Below are positions 7,761 to 16,604 of a DNA stretch of 23,353 nucleotides, one piece after another; position 1 is the first letter of the stretch, and each line of letters opens with the position of its first letter. The DNA is from Caryophanales bacterium UBA5632. GTDB taxonomy: Bacteria > Bacillota_I > Bacilli_A > Izemoplasmatales > Hujiaoplasmataceae. The notes below the pieces were generated by a model. The model saw only the letters and a list, made by a program, of their open reading frames with translations. It was not told where the DNA came from and did no database searches. The DNA is taken from positions 1-23,353 of the forward strand of contig DIJY01000002.1 of assembly GCA_002421405.1 (NCBI GenBank), written 5' to 3'. A program made the position numbers and the translations under genes.

Positions 7761-7785
7761 CGGGACTTAACATAGTTAAGGCCCG
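7761..7785 (+). promoter_or_regulatory. inverted repeat / leader hairpin upstream of the fused transporter gene
   Basis: CGGGACTTAAC (7761-7771), loop ATA, then GTTAAGGCCCG (7775-7785): an 11-bp stem with one A-G mismatch. It has no T-run after it, so it is not a terminator. It falls in the predicted 5' leader, about 45 bases before the GTG start. A tiny reading frame (ATG 7789, MSVIDL, stop 7807-7809) follows, with its AAGG inside the 3' arm. The element could be a regulatory RNA structure or a protein-binding palindrome. It matches no riboswitch class I know. Confidence 0.5.
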
Positions 7786-7830
7786 ATGATGTCTGTTATT
7801 GATTTATGAAGCTGAATTGATGGTGATGGT

Positions 7831-10017
7831 GTGGTTTATTTTGTACTTCCGCTAATGATTTTAGTATTCGCATTTCTTTTGATTTATCTATCAAAGAATT
7901 CGAATGTCGATTTTTCAAAAATACTAAAGGTATTAAGCGTTTCGTTGTTTATTGTATACATGTTTCGTCTGTTTTCTTCTGATTTGATTGATGGAACTTT
8001 TAATCTTTTCAAAATTGTCCAATCTTCACTCATTACCCCCGAATCAACTTGGTTCTTTAGTGGTTTTAAAACATTCTTCATTATCTTGCTTAGATGGCTT
8101 ACTGTCATGTTTGTGGCTTTCGGGATTGTCAGTGGATACTTTAAACAACCAACACTTAAAATTTCTTTAGGGTTTTTAGGTACTTTAGTAGTTGTTCTGA
8201 ACATCATCTTTTTTCAATCACATTTGACCGCCTTTTTTGGACCTGGTTCAGAGGAACTCATATCCTTGCGGGGAATCCAATACATGGTTGAAACCGTTCT
8301 ACTCGGGTTGATAACGATTTTAAACTTATATACGGTATTAACCAACAAAAAGACCTATCTAAATGTTCCTTTAATACGGCGTGCCATTTTTGTCACGTTT
8401 ATTTCCATGGTGGCATTTATGCCACAATCACTGTTATACAATTTATTTGGAAATTCGGGTGTCGTGGCTGATGAATTTACACCCATTCACCGCATTACGA
8501 TATATTTTACCTTTGTCTTCATGATTTTAGGATATTTGTTGATGCGTAATCAAAAACAAGAAGACAAGAATTTATTCTTTGTTATTCTCGCTTTGTCTGG
8601 TTTCTTCCAATTTTTCTACGTTAGAAGATCTGGGTTAGGTGGACTTCCGCTTCATTTGTGTAACACCGCTATTATTATGATGTTCTTTGCTTACGTGTTT
8701 AAGCTCAGAGGAGTTTTTTATTTCAGCTATTTTGTGAATGTTGTTGGAGCTGCTTTTGCGATATTATTACCTAACTATACAATTGACGCTTTTTCAATTT
8801 CATCTGTCAGTTATTGGTATAATCATATTTATGCTTTTGTATTACCAGTCCTAGGTGTTGCATTACGTGTATTCGATCGTCCGACATTAAAAATGATGTA
8901 TAAAGCGATCTTCATTTTTAGTCTTTATTTTATATCGATGGCAATTATTAATGCTTGGTTTAATAATTATGAGAGTGTTGACTATTTCTTCCTTTATTCT
9001 GACCATATTAGTGGAATGCTAGGTCTTGAACGGCTACAGTACTCTTATGTCTTTGCAATTAGGGTTAATCAAACGGTAACGTTAAGATTTTTCTGGTTAT
9101 ATCACATCATGCTCTATGTCGGTTTCATCATTATGATGTTTATCACCTGGGCCATCTACGATATGCTCTTCAAAGCGTTTGATCAGTATTATGACATGCT
9201 TGATAAACGCAAAAAGATGAAATTGGATTTATTAGGGGTGAACGCTTTGAGGAAGAAGAATGAGTTAGAAAACATACAAAATTACTCGGGATCTGAGATG
9301 ATAAAAATTACACATTTCAGTAAACGATATGGAGCTTCTAAATATTACGCTGTTGACGATTTTTCATTAACTGTTAAAGGTGGAGAAGTTTTTGGATTCT
9401 TAGGGCATAATGGCGCTGGAAAATCAACGACAATCAAAAGCCTCGTTGGAATTCAATCAATTACTGAAGGGGATATGGAGATTTGTGGTTATAATATCAA
9501 AACACATCCTTTAGAAGCAAAATTAAATATCGGTTATGTATCAGATAATCATGCAGTTTACGAACGATTAACCGGTAGAGAATACATCAATTATGTCGCT
9601 GATTTATACATGGTACCTCAGTTAGAACGCGATGAAAGATTGAATCATTATCTTGATCGATTTGCTTTAGCCGACGCGATTGATAACGAAATCAAAAGCT
9701 ACTCACATGGCATGAAGCAAAAGCTCGTTGTTATTTCCTCTTTGATTCATGACCCAAAAGTGTGGATTCTCGATGAACCATTGACTGGACTTGATCCAAC
9801 TTCCTCACATCAAATCAAAGATGAAATGCGTGAACATGCGAATAGAGGTAACACCGTATTTTTCTCATCACATGTCATTGAAGTTGTTGAAAAAATATGT
9901 GACCGAATCGCTATTATTCGTAGAGGAAAACTCGTAGGCATTTTTGAAATTGCAAAACTAAAAGAACAAGGACTGACACTCGAGCAATTATATTTGCTCC
10001 ACGTCAAAAAGGATTAG
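7831..10017 (+). CDS. polytopic membrane domain (YwaF/TP0381-like) fused to an ABC transporter ATPase
   Basis: A 728-residue fusion. Residues 1 to about 460 are very hydrophobic, with around twelve membrane segments. The second half of this part carries LPLHLC (272-277) followed by membrane helices, resembling the TIGR02206/YwaF integral membrane family. After a charged linker (about 460-488), residues 490-728 form a complete ABC ATPase: Walker A GHNGAGKST (525-533), signature YSHGMKQK (624-631), Walker B VWILDEP (644-650) and the switch histidine H681. The ATPase resembles those of ABC-2 exporters and should be active. The start is GTG at 7831, since the frame closes at a TGA at 7813. The permease gene follows after 4 bases. 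I infer an export or envelope-remodelling role; the substrate is unknown. The YwaF link is by motif only. Confidence 0.8.
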   Translation: MVYFVLPLMILVFAFLLIYLSKNSNVDFSKILKVLSVSLFIVYMFRLFSSDLIDGTFNLFKIVQSSLITPESTWFFSGFKTFFIILLRWLTVMFVAFGIVSGYFKQPTLKISLGFLGTLVVVLNIIFFQSHLTAFFGPGSEELISLRGIQYMVETVLLGLITILNLYTVLTNKKTYLNVPLIRRAIFVTFISMVAFMPQSLLYNLFGNSGVVADEFTPIHRITIYFTFVFMILGYLLMRNQKQEDKNLFFVILALSGFFQFFYVRRSGLGGLPLHLCNTAIIMMFFAYVFKLRGVFYFSYFVNVVGAAFAILLPNYTIDAFSISSVSYWYNHIYAFVLPVLGVALRVFDRPTLKMMYKAIFIFSLYFISMAIINAWFNNYESVDYFFLYSDHISGMLGLERLQYSYVFAIRVNQTVTLRFFWLYHIMLYVGFIIMMFITWAIYDMLFKAFDQYYDMLDKRKKMKLDLLGVNALRKKNELENIQNYSGSEMIKITHFSKRYGASKYYAVDDFSLTVKGGEVFGFLGHNGAGKSTTIKSLVGIQSITEGDMEICGYNIKTHPLEAKLNIGYVSDNHAVYERLTGREYINYVADLYMVPQLERDERLNHYLDRFALADAIDNEIKSYSHGMKQKLVVISSLIHDPKVWILDEPLTGLDPTSSHQIKDEMREHANRGNTVFFSSHVIEVVEKICDRIAIIRRGKLVGIFEIAKLKEQGLTLEQLYLLHVKKD

Positions 10018-10021
10018 TTCC

Positions 10022-11632
10022 GTGTTCAGGCGGTTATTCGTCCTGACAATGATTCAATTATCAAGCAAGATGAAATTGAAGATTACAAATCATAAAAGGT
10101 TTATTGCAAATCTTGCTTTAAGATTATTGGCTCTCGTTGTCGTTTCTGTCGTTATGATTTTCATGCTTTATTTTTTAAATAATGTCCTCTATATACCCGT
10201 CAATGTCTACTTTATCATCTTTGTTTTGTTTGTGACGCAATTGACAAGCATTGTTGCATGTACAACAGGGCTCATGGTCGATTTATATGCCAGCAAAGAC
10301 AATGCTATTTTATTATCGTTTCCAGCAAAACACGATGAAGTGTTTACGAGCAAACTATTGGTATTTTATATCAACGAATTCCTAAAAAATTTAGCTTTTC
10401 TTGTCCCGATGCTTATTGCATTTGGTGTCATTAGCAATTTACCAATCACTTACTATCTACATATCTTAACTATGATTTTTATTTTGCCTTTACTACCAGT
10501 ATTGCTCGCGGCTATCTTATCAATTCCGATTATGTTTATTCGGCAATTCCTACAAAGCAGAAATGTTATATCGCTTATCTTGATAATTATCTTAGGTGTA
10601 TTTGTATTTCTTGGCCTCACGGGATTACTGGATGAAATTCCAACTCCAATACGGATTGTTGCACTTTATAATAAGTTTGTAACATCACTTACGGTCTTTA
10701 TGCAGTCATCTGCAAAATATGCACTCATCTACGCCAATATTGGTCGATTGTTATTTGGAATCAATGTTCTTGCGAACTATGGAATCGTATTTGGTGCCTT
10801 AATGATTCTGATTGCACTCGTTGTTTTAATCTCAAGACCTTTATTCTTTAATTTAGCTTCGCACACATCCGAATATGCAGTAACAAAAAAGCATAAGGGA
10901 AAGAATAAAGTCAGTAAGAATCTATTTTGGACATTCTTCAAAAAAGAATTTACCATTTCAATTCGAAGTTCGAATGAAATGCTATCCAATTACGTTTTAT
11001 TAATCATGTTTCCATTTATTGTTTACGTCCTTAACTACATTTACATCGGCATTGATCGTTCAACATTTGGAACAAAACTTGTCATTGCATTTGATATTAT
11101 GATTAGCCTATTGCTTGTGACGGCATCGAATACTGCTTCAGCAACAGCAATTTCAGTTGAAGGTGCTGAGTTTGTTTTGTTAAAAACCGCGCCTTCAGAT
11201 ACAAAAAAGATGGCTTGGGCAAAAGTCGCTTTTAACATGATTGCTTCGACATTAATCATTTTATTAATCTTTGTTTTATTTCAATTATCATTGCCGCAGT
11301 TTTCGCCCATGGATATTTGGTTGATGTTCATCGTCGTCGTATTTGTAAATAGTGGTCATATCTTATGGAGTTTTCAAATTGATTTACTGAATCCAAAATT
11401 AGCAGATTACGCTGCGACCGCATCACTGTCTAACAATGAAAATATTTCAAAATCAATTGTCATCGGTTTGGTTTTAAGCATTATCTTTGGGGGAGTATCG
11501 GCTTTTCTCTTAATCGAAGATTATGCCTCAGGATGGTTTCGAATTATCTTGCTTGCGGTTGCATTTTTCATCATTCGATTTTATCTATTTAGTAATTTTT
11601 TAAAGGTCTATTTTCGTGAAATTGAGTTTTAA
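10022..11632 (+). CDS. ABC-2-like transporter permease, about 12 membrane segments
   Basis: A 536-residue multi-pass membrane protein whose gene begins 4 bases after the ABC fusion, so it is very probably its permease partner. About twelve hydrophobic segments can be seen (for example near 31-55, 60-85, 118-137, 143-168, 180-202, 240-270 and 323-343, and five more toward the C-terminus). SKDNAILLSFP near residues 91-101 fits the cytoplasmic DN-LLLS-P loop of large Bacillota ABC-2-type exporter permeases, which carry about 540 residues. The GTG start at 10022 follows AAAAAGGA at 10006-10013; an internal ATG at 10049 is the alternative. Two such subunits, or one with the membrane half of the fusion, could form the channel. 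The substrate is unknown. Confidence 0.78.
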   Translation: MFRRLFVLTMIQLSSKMKLKITNHKRFIANLALRLLALVVVSVVMIFMLYFLNNVLYIPVNVYFIIFVLFVTQLTSIVACTTGLMVDLYASKDNAILLSFPAKHDEVFTSKLLVFYINEFLKNLAFLVPMLIAFGVISNLPITYYLHILTMIFILPLLPVLLAAILSIPIMFIRQFLQSRNVISLILIIILGVFVFLGLTGLLDEIPTPIRIVALYNKFVTSLTVFMQSSAKYALIYANIGRLLFGINVLANYGIVFGALMILIALVVLISRPLFFNLASHTSEYAVTKKHKGKNKVSKNLFWTFFKKEFTISIRSSNEMLSNYVLLIMFPFIVYVLNYIYIGIDRSTFGTKLVIAFDIMISLLLVTASNTASATAISVEGAEFVLLKTAPSDTKKMAWAKVAFNMIASTLIILLIFVLFQLSLPQFSPMDIWLMFIVVVFVNSGHILWSFQIDLLNPKLADYAATASLSNNENISKSIVIGLVLSIIFGGVSAFLLIEDYASGWFRIILLAVAFFIIRFYLFSNFLKVYFREIEF

Positions 11633-11644
11633 GGTGGTGATTTT

Positions 11645-12094
11645 ATGAATAAAAAAGTAATCGTTCTTCTTGTTTTGATTCTCAGCGCTTTGTCAATTAT
11701 GGCAATTAGTGTCTGGGGTTCTTTACCCGAATCCAATGATCGCCCAAGCGTTGTATCGATTACCATTGTTGATTTTGATTTACAAAATAACGATGGCGAT
11801 AAAATAAAAAGCGTGGTAGATGTTATAACAGAAGATGATTATATCTATGAAATAGCGTTTACAATCGGTCCCATCAACGCTGATTCAAAAATCAAAGCTT
11901 CAACCAATCAATCGGGAATTACCGCTAGAGTTGATGACATGAAATCGGTGGTTTATGTTATCTTCGATATCAACAAAATTGGAACGACAGTAACTATAAC
12001 GATTTGGGATAAAAACACTCAAGTCAAAGATGAAGTTACACTCATGTTTTTACCACCATCTGAAATTATTATCAATGATCCAGATATATTCTAG
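11645..12094 (+). CDS. small membrane-anchored extracytoplasmic protein of unknown function
   Basis: I do not recognise this 149-residue protein. Residues 4-24 form one hydrophobic segment after a short MNKK start, typical of an uncleaved anchor or a signal peptide without a lipobox cysteine. The rest (about 35-149) alternates polar and hydrophobic residues in short strands rich in V, I, D and T, suggesting a compact beta-sandwich outside the cell. It has no cysteines. AAGGTGGTG immediately before the ATG, and a start 12 bases after the permease stop, place it firmly in the transporter operon. It may be a periplasm-facing accessory of the transporter or a partner of the large lipoprotein encoded next. 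Both are guesses from position. Confidence 0.75.
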   Translation: MNKKVIVLLVLILSALSIMAISVWGSLPESNDRPSVVSITIVDFDLQNNDGDKIKSVVDVITEDDYIYEIAFTIGPINADSKIKASTNQSGITARVDDMKSVVYVIFDINKIGTTVTITIWDKNTQVKDEVTLMFLPPSEIIINDPDIF

Positions 12095-12139
12095 GATTTT
12101 AAGTTGATAAATTGTAAAAAAAATAGGGGGAAATAAACT

Positions 12140-15100
12140 TTGAACACCATGAAAAAAATTCTGACTACAGCCATGCTAATAGTTGGTCTGCTCTTCTTAG
12201 TTGCCTGTGAATCAGGCATCACAATTGCATTTGAAACAAACGGCGGAAATGAGATTGCCGACGTTAAATTAACGCTTGATTTAGATTTATATGATCTTGA
12301 AGAACCGACTAAAACCGGTAATAATTTTGCTGGTTGGTATACTGATGCCAATTTAGAAAACGAATTTGATCCAGCAGAAACAATTACAGAAAATATTACA
12401 TTATATGCAAAATGGACACCGCTTGTTTATACAGTATCAATTTCGATTGATGGTGTCATTACGACTCAAACGGTCAATTATAATGAAAATGCAGTTTTAC
12501 CACCCAATCCAACCAAAGTGGGTTACACTTTCACCGGTTGGAGTAGTGAAGGTAAAAACATTAAATCTGATTTAACGATTACCGCTTCATTTTTACTGAA
12601 TGCCTACACGATTACATTTGTTGTTGGTGAAGAAGAACTCTTTACAAGAACTGTCAATCATGGAGGATCTTTAGGTACTGAATTAATTCCAGTGGTACCG
12701 GAAGTCACAGGTAAAAATGGGGTTTGGAATCAAACAAACTTCACGAATATTACTTCGAATATAACTGTCACAGCGATTTACACAGACAAAGTTTACACAG
12801 TGACTTACGTCAATAAAGAGGGGGATACACTCCTTGGAAATGCTTCTTTTGGTCCTTTTGAAGTCCCACATGGAACAGTGATATCTGAACCGAATGCAAC
12901 TGATACCATTACAGGTTACGATTTTGTTGCATTTGATTATGATTTTGAAGATGCTGTTACAGGCAATTTAACCATTGTAGCCAACTATACAAGAAAATCC
13001 TATTCTGTGACTTTCAGAGGTTTGAATGGTATTGCATTAGGTACTCAATCAGTTCTTTATGGAAATGATGCAACGGCACCTGCTTATAGTGCTCCAGAAG
13101 GGTATACTTTAGGCGGTTGGGATGTTTCTTTCGTTGATGTTGCATCCAATTTGACTGTCAATATGCTTTTAATTCCAAATGAATACACTATTGTATTTAA
13201 TACAGGAGAAGGTAGTTCGGTACCGTCAATCGTTGCCAATTATTTAAGCCCGGTTACCGCTCCTAATGAGCCTACTTTAACCGATATGGTTTTCCAAGGT
13301 TGGTATTTAAACGCTGAAGGAACAGGCAATCCTTTTATCTTCACGAGCGAAACGAAAATGCCTTTGAATGGATTAACGCTTTACGCAATTTGGGATTTTG
13401 CAAGTTCCTATAACTTATCTGTCGTTTATTCATTAACCAAATCATCAGGAACACAACTGACTGATCCAATTGTAATGCAAATGGATTATTTAGAAACCTA
13501 TAGTCCTAATGTCGTCATTGAAGGTTATGATTTTGTCCAATACACGGTTGATGGGGTTGATTATAATGATATCAACGGACTCATCACTGTTGATTCAACC
13601 ATTTCTGTTGTCATTCATTATCAAATTAAAACCTTTACCATTACCTTTACTCAAAATCCTGCCGGAACGAAAATTGATGAAGAATTTACAGTTGAATACA
13701 ATGCTACATTTACTGCAATTCCTGCTTTAACGCTCGTTGACGGTAAAGATGTGATGTGGGACCGTGAAGTTTTCAACAATATTCAATCTAATATTCTCGT
13801 CGGAGCGCTCTATTTCTCCAACACTTTAAAACGTGTTGTCTTTATGGATGGAACAGTCATTAAATACATCGCTGTTCAAGAAGTAGATACTGATGTCGAT
13901 ATCATTTCAAATAACTCGGCATTAACGAACTTAACAAAACCGGGTTATGTATTTATAGGATGGTATGATTCACCAAGTTTTACCAATCAAATCAATTTTG
14001 ATACGTTCAAATATAATTCATTTGAAGGCACTGCAGCAACAATCTATGCTAAATGGGAACCTTTAATTCAATTAGCAACGCCTGTTGTAACAAACGTGAC
14101 TGATACGACCATTACTTGGTATGTCAATCATGTGAACGGATTATATCCGGTAACATTTAAATTGTTACTTGATGGCGTTGAATCAATTATCACGCCATTA
14201 ACCACAGTACCTTCTGGTTCGTTGACAACTTATACTTATATCGCAGAACAATTAGACATCGCCGGAACTCATACCATCAAATTAATTTCTCAAGGAGTCG
14301 AAGGTATTTCAATGTCATCAGTTTATTCCAACACATTTACTCACGTGACTGAAGCTGATCCTGTTGAAGTCGTCGACGAAACTTTAATTTATGATTACTT
14401 CCTCATCGAAAAAGCGGGCCTAGTTACAACTTATATTTTCTATACCGATATGGTCTACAATTTTGATGCAAAATATGATTTTACAATTACTGAAGGTGGT
14501 TCACTTGTTTCGGCGAATGACAATAAATTGAATACAAATTCAACTCCAGGTCATTTCTCGTTTGATGTATATAATTCGCTCACCCTTGAAACAAAACATT
14601 ATCAAGGTGAAGTAGTGACTTACATCAGTCAATTCGCTTTAGGTTCAAACTTAAACAATTATATTTCATCAATCAATCCAGAGAACGATTTATTCTTATC
14701 CGACACAGTAACACCGTATCTCGTCGGTTCCATGAATGATTTTCACTTTGATATTCGCATTCTTGACAGTAAAGGTGCGCGTGTTGAACAAACAAATGCG
14801 GAGTTACTTTATAAATTCTATCTTTGGAATGGCGCTTCTTATGAATTGCTAACCACAAACTTATCTACTTATCTTTCTATCTCTGAAGATTACATCATCG
14901 ATTTTAAAACAATCGCTGAAGGGAAGCAATTCAAAGTCGAAATTGATCCGAAATATGAAGCGACAAAAGTTCAATCGCCAACATTGTCATTTGAATTCAA
15001 AGTCAATAATGGTTATAACGTCTTTACAGACGCAGATTTAAAAACTTATTTCGCAGATTTTTCAGTGCAATCGATTAATATTCATTCGACGATTATCGCT

Positions 15101-16525
15101 ACTTTAGCAGCAAATCAACTCAACGCAGACGGAACGCCTGTCAATGGTTATGCAACACCTACTGGACCGGGTTCTTCCGATGGAACAAAGATTTATGCCA
15201 ATCCTTACATTCGTATGAGCGGCGCAATCGATAATGATAATCTTGTCATTAACGGAAACTACTTTACCATCAATGGCTCTAATTTGCCTTATATGAAAGT
15301 TACGTCTGACCCTGATGGTGGATTTACCGATACTGGTTTTGATGGTTCATTTGACGTTGTCAGCGTTCAGGTTGCTATACTCTACTATAACGTATTCCAT
15401 TCATCAAATCTCGCCATTAATAATAACCATGTTGCATTCAATAACTTGACGCTTGTTGGCAACACTTCAACGCCAGCAATTAACTACTCTCAAAGTGCTG
15501 AAGAAATTTTACTCGCAGAACAATTGATGAGCAGAAACTCCGGCGGATACGTTGGCATTACCGTGCGTGCAGGTAACAGTCATATATTCAACTCCAATAT
15601 TGGCCTCATGACCATTGGCGTTACGACAAATGCTTACGGCTTAACAACCGAAGGTGCCATTGTTACGACGCATATCGATCATTCAACTTTCTACAACGAA
15701 TGGGCTAACTCCATCTTCGGATGGGCTTCAAGTCAAATAACGATTACTGCTTGCGATATCGGATTATCCGGCGGAGCAGCAATTCATGTTGAAGATAACC
15801 GTCCTGGTAGTGGTGGAGCAGAAGATCCAACGGTCAACCTTGATGCATTAACAACAGTTAATAACTGGGTTTCTGGTCAAGAAGCTTGGTTTAAAGCCTA
15901 TGGTATGACCGGAGCAGCACTGGCAATTAAAACGAATGCTGACGGTGGAATAGCGCCGATGAACAAAACGATTATTCGTTTAGTTGAAAATCCTGTCACG
16001 GGACTTGAAACTGAAATGTTTAATTTCGTATTATTAACAAAAGCATTAAGTGGTGCGGATTCAGATACAAATGGTGACCAAATGATCGATACTGGTTCTG
16101 AATTCCTTCTCAATATTCCTAACGGCAGTGGATCTTCAGTCGCTGTTGATCAAGCCTATAATTTCTTGCTGGGTTCTGATCCGAGAATTATGAGTGGAAA
16201 CTTTGTGTTTGCCATCAACGATTTACTTGATTCAACAGCCTTTATGACGGCGGTTGGTACCCTTATGGCTACAAAAGGTCTTGGTCAAGGAGATGCGGCA
16301 AATCTTGTATACATGGCAGCTTTCCATAACATTACTCCTGACCAAGCTTATAACCTTTATGGGGCGATGTTAACTTATGGATTGACTTGGCAACAAGCTT
16401 ATGGCGCTTTAGGTTTAACTGGTCAAGCCCCTAATGAAGGCCGTTACATGGAAATATCAGCTCAAGTTGCAGGCCTTGGACCCATTATCATGATTACCGA
16501 GTACTTTGCAAAAACTGCCGAATAA
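12140..16525 (+). CDS. very large surface lipoprotein: Listeria-Bacteroides-type repeats, FN3-like domain, beta-helix-like region
   Basis: A 1461-residue exported lipoprotein. The signal peptide ends in a lipobox (FLVAC, lipidated C23) after a KK and hydrophobic stretch. Residues about 27-641 hold nine repeats of InlB B/Flg_new type, each ending in a strand such as TLYAKW, with GYTFTGW-like cores. Residues about 643-735 look like a fibronectin type III domain. The middle is unassigned. Residues about 1020-1250 are rich in N, G, V and I with rungs such as NLVINGNYFTING, resembling a right-handed beta-helix. No C-terminal anchor or sorting motif is seen. The TTG at 12140 is preferred over the ATG at 12149 because the AGGGGG site ends 9 bases before the TTG. 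The likely role is adhesion or glycan binding at the cell surface, as the fourth gene of the transporter cassette. Confidence 0.85.
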   Translation: MNTMKKILTTAMLIVGLLFLVACESGITIAFETNGGNEIADVKLTLDLDLYDLEEPTKTGNNFAGWYTDANLENEFDPAETITENITLYAKWTPLVYTVSISIDGVITTQTVNYNENAVLPPNPTKVGYTFTGWSSEGKNIKSDLTITASFLLNAYTITFVVGEEELFTRTVNHGGSLGTELIPVVPEVTGKNGVWNQTNFTNITSNITVTAIYTDKVYTVTYVNKEGDTLLGNASFGPFEVPHGTVISEPNATDTITGYDFVAFDYDFEDAVTGNLTIVANYTRKSYSVTFRGLNGIALGTQSVLYGNDATAPAYSAPEGYTLGGWDVSFVDVASNLTVNMLLIPNEYTIVFNTGEGSSVPSIVANYLSPVTAPNEPTLTDMVFQGWYLNAEGTGNPFIFTSETKMPLNGLTLYAIWDFASSYNLSVVYSLTKSSGTQLTDPIVMQMDYLETYSPNVVIEGYDFVQYTVDGVDYNDINGLITVDSTISVVIHYQIKTFTITFTQNPAGTKIDEEFTVEYNATFTAIPALTLVDGKDVMWDREVFNNIQSNILVGALYFSNTLKRVVFMDGTVIKYIAVQEVDTDVDIISNNSALTNLTKPGYVFIGWYDSPSFTNQINFDTFKYNSFEGTAATIYAKWEPLIQLATPVVTNVTDTTITWYVNHVNGLYPVTFKLLLDGVESIITPLTTVPSGSLTTYTYIAEQLDIAGTHTIKLISQGVEGISMSSVYSNTFTHVTEADPVEVVDETLIYDYFLIEKAGLVTTYIFYTDMVYNFDAKYDFTITEGGSLVSANDNKLNTNSTPGHFSFDVYNSLTLETKHYQGEVVTYISQFALGSNLNNYISSINPENDLFLSDTVTPYLVGSMNDFHFDIRILDSKGARVEQTNAELLYKFYLWNGASYELLTTNLSTYLSISEDYIIDFKTIAEGKQFKVEIDPKYEATKVQSPTLSFEFKVNNGYNVFTDADLKTYFADFSVQSINIHSTIIATLAANQLNADGTPVNGYATPTGPGSSDGTKIYANPYIRMSGAIDNDNLVINGNYFTINGSNLPYMKVTSDPDGGFTDTGFDGSFDVVSVQVAILYYNVFHSSNLAINNNHVAFNNLTLVGNTSTPAINYSQSAEEILLAEQLMSRNSGGYVGITVRAGNSHIFNSNIGLMTIGVTTNAYGLTTEGAIVTTHIDHSTFYNEWANSIFGWASSQITITACDIGLSGGAAIHVEDNRPGSGGAEDPTVNLDALTTVNNWVSGQEAWFKAYGMTGAALAIKTNADGGIAPMNKTIIRLVENPVTGLETEMFNFVLLTKALSGADSDTNGDQMIDTGSEFLLNIPNGSGSSVAVDQAYNFLLGSDPRIMSGNFVFAINDLLDSTAFMTAVGTLMATKGLGQGDAANLVYMAAFHNITPDQAYNLYGAMLTYGLTWQQAYGALGLTGQAPNEGRYMEISAQVAGLGPIIMITEYFAKTAE
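12218..14062 (+). repeat. nine diverged protein repeats within the lipoprotein gene
   Basis: Modules of 58-78 codons begin near residues 27, 95, 153, 215, 288, 351, 428, 496 and 563. Each opens with a strand like YTVTYV or YTITFV and closes with an aromatic strand. Three kinds can be told apart: GW-core modules, GYDFV modules (4 and 7) and W-F-N-I-SNI modules (3 and 8, GKNGVW and GKDVMW). They are repeats at protein level only; the DNA has diverged, so this is not a recent tandem array. Confidence 0.75.
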
Positions 16526-16533
16526 ATAAATTG

Positions 16534-16562
16534 AGACTCTATTCATTTAGAGTCTTTTTTTT
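16534..16562 (+). terminator. intrinsic terminator after the lipoprotein gene
   Basis: A perfect 8-bp stem (16534-16541 with 16548-16555), a TTCATT loop and eight T (16555-16562). It closes the cassette and faces the RNase J terminator. Confidence 0.92.
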
Positions 16563-16566
16563 GCAT

Positions 16567-16593
16567 AAAAAAAGTTGTTTTCAAAGAAACAAC
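16567..16593 (-). terminator. intrinsic terminator of the RNase J gene
   Basis: On the minus strand a 7-bp stem (16593-16587 with 16580-16574) and a six-base loop are followed by seven T, seen as seven A at 16567-16573. It starts 12 bases after the RNase J stop codon and is almost back to back with the lipoprotein terminator. Confidence 0.85.
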
Positions 16594-16604
16594 TCATTTT
16601 AATT

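Noticed and set aside
7884..8207. 107-residue minus-strand frame inside the fusion gene
   Set aside because: Antisense shadow of membrane-segment codons; no signals of its own.
9298..10017. ABC ATPase as a separate gene starting at ATG 9298
   Set aside because: The upstream frame runs through without a stop and no clear ribosome binding site lies before this ATG, so a fusion is simpler.
12366..12575. Small plus-strand frame within the lipoprotein gene
   Set aside because: Out-of-frame shadow; the main frame has the signal peptide, lipobox and repeats.
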